A stretch of DNA of 22,265 nucleotides from the NCBI GenBank assembly GCA_023807065.1, contig JAJJLU010003971.1, positions 1 to 22,265 of the forward strand, given 5' to 3'. The translations under genes were made by a program, and so were the position numbers. Below the pieces are notes generated by a model. It did no database searches. It was not told the DNA's origin and saw nothing but the letters and a program-made list of their open reading frames with translations. The stretch is from Isotricha intestinalis. Taxonomy: Eukaryota; Ciliophora; Litostomatea; Vestibuliferida; Isotrichidae. Below are positions 18,370 to 22,265 of the stretch, in pieces (the first letter of the stretch is position 1; every line of letters starts with the position of its first letter).

Positions 18370-20653
18370 TTTTTCCATTTATTTAATAATTAAAAAAATA
18401 ACAACTGCTTTTGGAAAAGAATCTGTTTCAAATATAAATATTTCAGAATAATATTTAGTTAAATATTTTTAAATATATTAAATGGAAAAGAATTATTTTT
18501 ATTTCCTTCTATATTATTTAATAATTTATTATAATAAAATAATTATGATATGAATTATAAAATTTAAATTTTATTATAATTGTTCATTGTTAAAGGATTA
18601 TAATCTGCTAAATTATTTAAATCAATTTCATAATAGAACCACTCTCCACAAAGAGGAATATTTTCTTTAGGCATTTGAGTAATAGTAAAATTAAAAGATG
18701 GTAAAGTTAAATAATTCATAAGATAGGCTTTTGATTTTTTATCAGGAGGTGATTTAAATCTTAATGAATTTTTTATTTTTCTTTCCTCATCATATTTATA
18801 AGCATTCATACTTGATTTTTGTCTTGGTCTCATTTTTGAATTTGGAATTGCATTTAAATCTTCTGGAATTTCAACATTAAAATTCATTGGTTGAGAATAT
18901 CCCATATGATCAATTTCAATATTATATTCTTCATCATCTCCTTCTAAATTATTATTAAATCCAATATCTATATCATCTAATCCTTTGCCAGAAATATCAT
19001 ATTTTCCTCCTTTTATATTAACCTTACCTTTATCTCATCAATATTAATATCACCTCCTTCAATATTTAAATTTCCTCCATCTTCATTTCCTCTATTTTCA
19101 TAAACTAAATGATAATCAGGAAAACCAATTTCATATCCTCCATATTTATTCCATTTTTTTTCTCTTATCCAATAATCATCTAAATTAATTGGATCATTAA
19201 CATTTAATTTAAACTCATTAAACTAGTTAAACTTCTTACATCAAAATTAATTTCTTTAGATAATCTTTGCATCACCATCATAATCTAAATCATTTGAATA
19301 ATTAAAAATCGCTTTCATTCTTTTTATTAATCTAGGTTTTTCAATATTTTTAGTTTTTCCTATATTTTTACTATCTATTTCTAAACTTGTATTTCTTGAC
19401 TTTTTTTTATTTTGTTTTAAAGAAATGTTGGTTGCTGTCACTTTGACATTGTTAGATTCTTTTTCTTCAGATTTAATTAAGGAAATATAAGAATCTGTTT
19501 TTGATCTTGGTAATTCTTCTTCTTTTGGATTTGTTATTTTTTCTTTTTTTTAATGAGTGTTTCAAATTATCTTCATATATTGAATTATTTTTATTAATTA
19601 TTTTCATTTTATTTATTATACTTTCTATATCTGTTTTTATTTTATTAAGATTATTTATATCATTTTCAAATATTTTCATTAGATTTTCCATTTGATTCAA
19701 TTCTGATTGATTTAATCTTGTGTCAGAAAATAGCATAAATTGATGTTCTTTATGATTATTTTACATTTCTCACAAATATTTTTATTACAATTTATACAAT
19801 ATAAATCAAATGGTTCAAAGTGTAGTTTATATTTCCTATTAGATTCAGCTAAATTAATTCTTTCAAAATTTTTTTGAAAAAAAGGATGTAATAAATAATT
19901 ATCCCAAGATATTCTTTCTTTTTCATTTATTTTTAACATTTTATTATAAACTAAATCATTTAATTCTTCATCATCAATTTCTTTTAATAATTTATTTGAT
20001 TCAATTTCTTTAAAAATTTGATATTCTGTTTTACCATTATAAGGATATTCTTTAAATAACATGTAATAAATAATAATACCTATACTCCATATAATTATTT
20101 TATTTGAAAAAGATTCTCCTTTTAATATTTGTGATGATATTGTTAGAAGTGAATAGATAATATTTTTGAATTAAATTCATTTAATATATTATTATTATCA
20201 TTTAATTTTAATAATTTAAGATTTATTTTATCAAAAGAATCTATTGATAATAAAATATTTGAAGGCTTTAAATCTGAAAGAATATATTAATATGATTCAT
20301 CAATATATAATTTAACTGAATTAATATTTCTTGAATTTCTTTAATTGATAATCCTTCTTTTCTTATATTAATATAATCTTCTAAATTACAGATACATAAA
20401 TCCATAATTATATAAAAAGAATTTTTTAATTAAATGTTTCTCTAAATATTGAATTTTCTTCTAAGTAAATTTCTTTAAATTTTTTTTCATCAAATGAAGA
20501 ATTATTAAATGATTTATATTTATTTTTTATAATTTCTTTAATTGCACAATAATCTCCTGTTTTTTTGTTTATTCTCTTATAAATATTACCATATGTTCCT
20601 GTACCAATAATTTCTTTTTTATAATAATATTTCCAAATATCATTTTCAGACAT
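18370..20653 (-). CDS. Pseudokinase with B-box-like zinc motif, coiled coil and acidic Gly-rich tail; many frameshifts
   Basis: The ATG at 20653 opens MSENDIWKYYYKKEIIGTGT with a glycine loop GTGTYGNIYK and the ATP Lys in YCAIKEI. After a frame change come FYIIMDLCICNLEDYI, then LSDLKPSNILLSID (about 20280-20240). The HRD motif is therefore LSD and no DFG follows (LKLLKLNDNNNI). TISSQILKGES and IIIWSIGIIIYYMLFKEYPY (about 20150-20045) match the C-lobe, with the usual DxW Asp absent. Known: loss of HRD/DFG usually means a non-catalytic kinase fold. Next, LYCINCNKNICEKCK and HKEHQFMLF (about 19800-19740) form a truncated B-box (Cys2, Cys2, His2), then a coiled coil (MENLMKIFENDINNLNKI). The C-terminal part holds DDYWIREKKWNKYGGYEIGF, NIEGGDIN, VNIKGGKYDISGKG, MGYSQPMNFNVEIPEDLN, and ends near SEIFIFETDSFPKAVVIFL. 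About nine one-base frame changes are needed. The last 700 bases may be a different, AAA+/VWA-derived gene; the end is uncertain. Confidence 0.6.
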
Positions 20654-21023
20654 TTATAATAAATAAAATATTAATTTTAACTTATCTTATTTATAAATAT
20701 ATTTTTCAATTTAAAATTTAATGTATTTCTCTTCTTTTCCAAAAATTATTTTTCTAAACAATTTATTGTTATAATATTATATTATTTATTTTTTTCAAAT
20801 TCATCTTATATTTTATTTTACATTTCAATGATAACTAATAAATTATTGTTATTTTTTCTATCCATTAAAATGATAATAAAAAGTTGAGAAATAATTTATA
20901 ATGTTTTTACAAAAATTCAAATATATAATAAACAATTATCTTTAAAATAAAAATTTTTAATTTTTATTATAATCAATTTTTAAATATTTTATTAATAATA
21001 TCATAAAAAAAATTAATATAAAA

Positions 21024-21723
21024 ATGTCATCTATCTTTCATGAGATATGAAAAATTTCAAACAATATAAAATTTATTTGATTACAAAATTTAATTCAATT
21101 AATCATTTATATAATGAATAGGAATCAAGTTTTAATTATAAATATCTTGTAAAATATAAATTATTGAAGGTAAATAAAATAATTCAAAAACAATTTATAA
21201 TTAATTTAATTGCTCAAAATAATATTCAAATTGAAGAAAAATAATCTAAAATTAATATTAATTTCATTATTATCTAGTATTCCTAATGTTAAACTAATAA
21301 TAAATAAAGAGAACAAAATATCATTAGAAAAAATTGGGCAACAAATTAATAAAGATTTAATGGAAAAAATGAAATAATTAAAGATGAAAATTAATTAAAG
21401 AAGAAAAATTTTTAAATAAAGAAAAAATGTCTAATCAAATTGAAGAATTAAATATAAAAAAATATTATGAAGAAAAAATGAATAAATTAGATGAAAGAAT
21501 TAAGAAATTAGAAGTGATACATTTTATTTATAAGTTAAATTAATATTTATTGAAGATTGATATGATTAACAAAAAATAAATTAATCATCTAATTTCAATC
21601 TCAAAATAAAGAAAATATTGCATAAATTTGCTTTATTATTTTTTATATCTTTGTTTAAATCTTTTAATTGAAATATATTTTTCATTAAATAAATAAATTA
21701 AATTAAATTTAAAAAACAATTGA
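21024..21723 (+). CDS. Coiled-coil protein, divergent from the kinase-like gene, frameshifted
   Basis: An ATG at 21024 (MSSIFHEI) lies 370 bases from the divergent kinase-like start. The main frame then reads YLITKFNSINHLYNEQESSF, NYKYLVKYKLLKVNKIIQKQ and IAQNNIQIEEKQSK (TAG and TAA as Gln). After frame changes it continues ISLEKIGQQINKDLMEKMKQ, LIKEEKFLNKEKM, SNQIEELNIKKYYEEKMNKL and DERIKKLEVIHFIYKLN, ending at TGA 21721-21723. The Lys/Glu/Leu heptad-like pattern indicates a coiled coil. The N-terminal part shares KFNSI, LYNE and NYKY in the same order with the remnant at 6491. There is no enzymatic motif; a structural or adaptor role is a guess. Confidence 0.42.
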
Positions 21724-22120
21724 TGTTAGTTTAAATTAGAAAATAATTTATTAATTGAAATTCAAATAAAAATTTTTTCATTGAAATTTTGTGGAAAATA
21801 AAATATAAAATTTAGAGAAAGAAATTATATAGATTTTATATTTATATTAAAATTTACAATACTATTAAATAAATATTATTCAATTAAATAAATCTTAAAA
21901 TAATTTATTCAATTTAAGTTTATAAAATTATTTTATTTATTATTTCTTTTTAAATAATTAAATTTTTTTTATAATACTTATAATAAATAAAAAGCAAAAA
22001 TTATTAATATGAATTTTATTTGCTTAAATAAATATTAATAAATCATAAAATCAAAATATAATTTTATTTTTTTTAATTATATTAAATTTTTAATTTTTTT
22101 TTTCATTTTTTTTTTTTTAT
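21724..22120. other. AT-rich spacer with poly-T tract
   Basis: Nothing coding was recognised. The right end has long T runs (about 22089-22118) immediately before the G-rich block. Confidence 0.5.
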
Positions 22121-22121
22121 T

Positions 22122-22217
22122 TTGGGGTTTGGGGTTTTGGGTTTGGGTTTTGGGGTATTGGTTTTGGGGTTTGGGGGATTGGGTATTGGGCCCAATCCCC
22201 AATCCCCATCCCCAATC
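22122..22217 (+). repeat. Telomere-like G-rich array with a palindromic G/C-rich core
   Basis: 22122-22190 on the plus strand is built of G3-G5 runs separated by T2-T4 or ATT/TATT, such as ggggtttggggttttggg. 22191-22217 is the complementary C-rich part (cccaatccccaatcccc). The halves meet at GGGCCC: GATTGGGTATTGGG (22177-22190) against the reverse complement of 22191-22204 differ at one position, giving a 14-bp stem with no loop. G4T2-4 repeats are ciliate telomere motifs, but this array is degenerate, internal and inverted. It could be an interstitial or fused telomere, a micronuclear element or a fold-back transposon end. The G-rich strand could form quadruplexes. Confidence 0.75.
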
Positions 22218-22265
22218 ATTAAATAAAAAAGAAATATTTAGAAAATATAAAAAATTTTGAAATTA

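Noticed and set aside
19501..19695. Hydrophobic plus-strand ORF (64 codons, Leu/Ile/Phe-rich)
   Set aside because: Exactly antisense to the coiled coil of the kinase-like gene; Lys/Glu/Asn-rich coiled coils give Leu/Phe/Ile on the other strand.
1..22265. CRISPR array, prophage, bacterial operon or insertion sequence
   Set aside because: No regular spacer repeats, no Shine-Dalgarno pattern or compact gene packing, and no transposase motif was found.

Overview
The window looks like nuclear DNA of a protist with a ciliate-type genetic code. It is extremely AT-rich, with long A/T homopolymers and no bacterial-style gene packing. Recognisable protein motifs run straight through in-frame TAA (rarely TAG) codons at positions where glutamine fits, so most conventional reading frames break at codons that are probably sense. 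TGA behaves as the stop in the two best-preserved genes. The taxon cannot be fixed from this window: ciliates are the first candidate, and oxymonads or hexamitid diplomonads also read TAA/TAG as Gln. Every recognisable gene also carries one-base frameshifts, mostly in A or T runs, so the sequence is either an error-prone long-read assembly or a field of decaying genes, or both.

Layout. At the left edge (1-504, minus) lies the C-terminal von Willebrand A (VWA) part of a large protein. 0.5-3.7 kb is gene-poor and holds a perfect 20-bp inverted repeat. 3.7-4.8 kb has a long plus-strand frame open only under TAA/TAG=Gln, and 5.1-5.2 kb a short one. 5.4-6.4 kb (minus) has remnants of an AAA+ protein. 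8.3-9.7 kb (minus) has a second broken stretch, probably of the same kind of giant gene. 10.0-10.4 kb (minus) has a small membrane-protein frame divergent from the main gene.

The main gene (10494-14456, plus) encodes three dynein/midasin-type AAA+ modules, each with Walker A and B motifs, after an acidic N-terminal region. It is followed by an oppositely oriented fragment (14432-15098, minus) and then, back on the plus strand, a VWA module and C-terminal region (15102-16170). 16.4-18.3 kb has several unrecognised frames. 18.4-20.65 kb (minus) encodes a kinase-like protein with lost catalytic motifs, a B-box-like zinc-binding segment, a coiled coil and an acidic Gly-rich tail that ends in a sequence resembling the start of a VWA fold. 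A divergent coiled-coil gene follows (21.0-21.7 kb), and the window closes with a telomere-like G-rich/C-rich palindromic block.

The AAA+ modules, the VWA modules and probably the acidic tail look like parts of one expanded family of giant AAA+/VWA proteins, with midasin-like architecture but several divergent copies, scattered, inverted and broken across one locus. Family assignments rest on motifs read by eye; no search was run.
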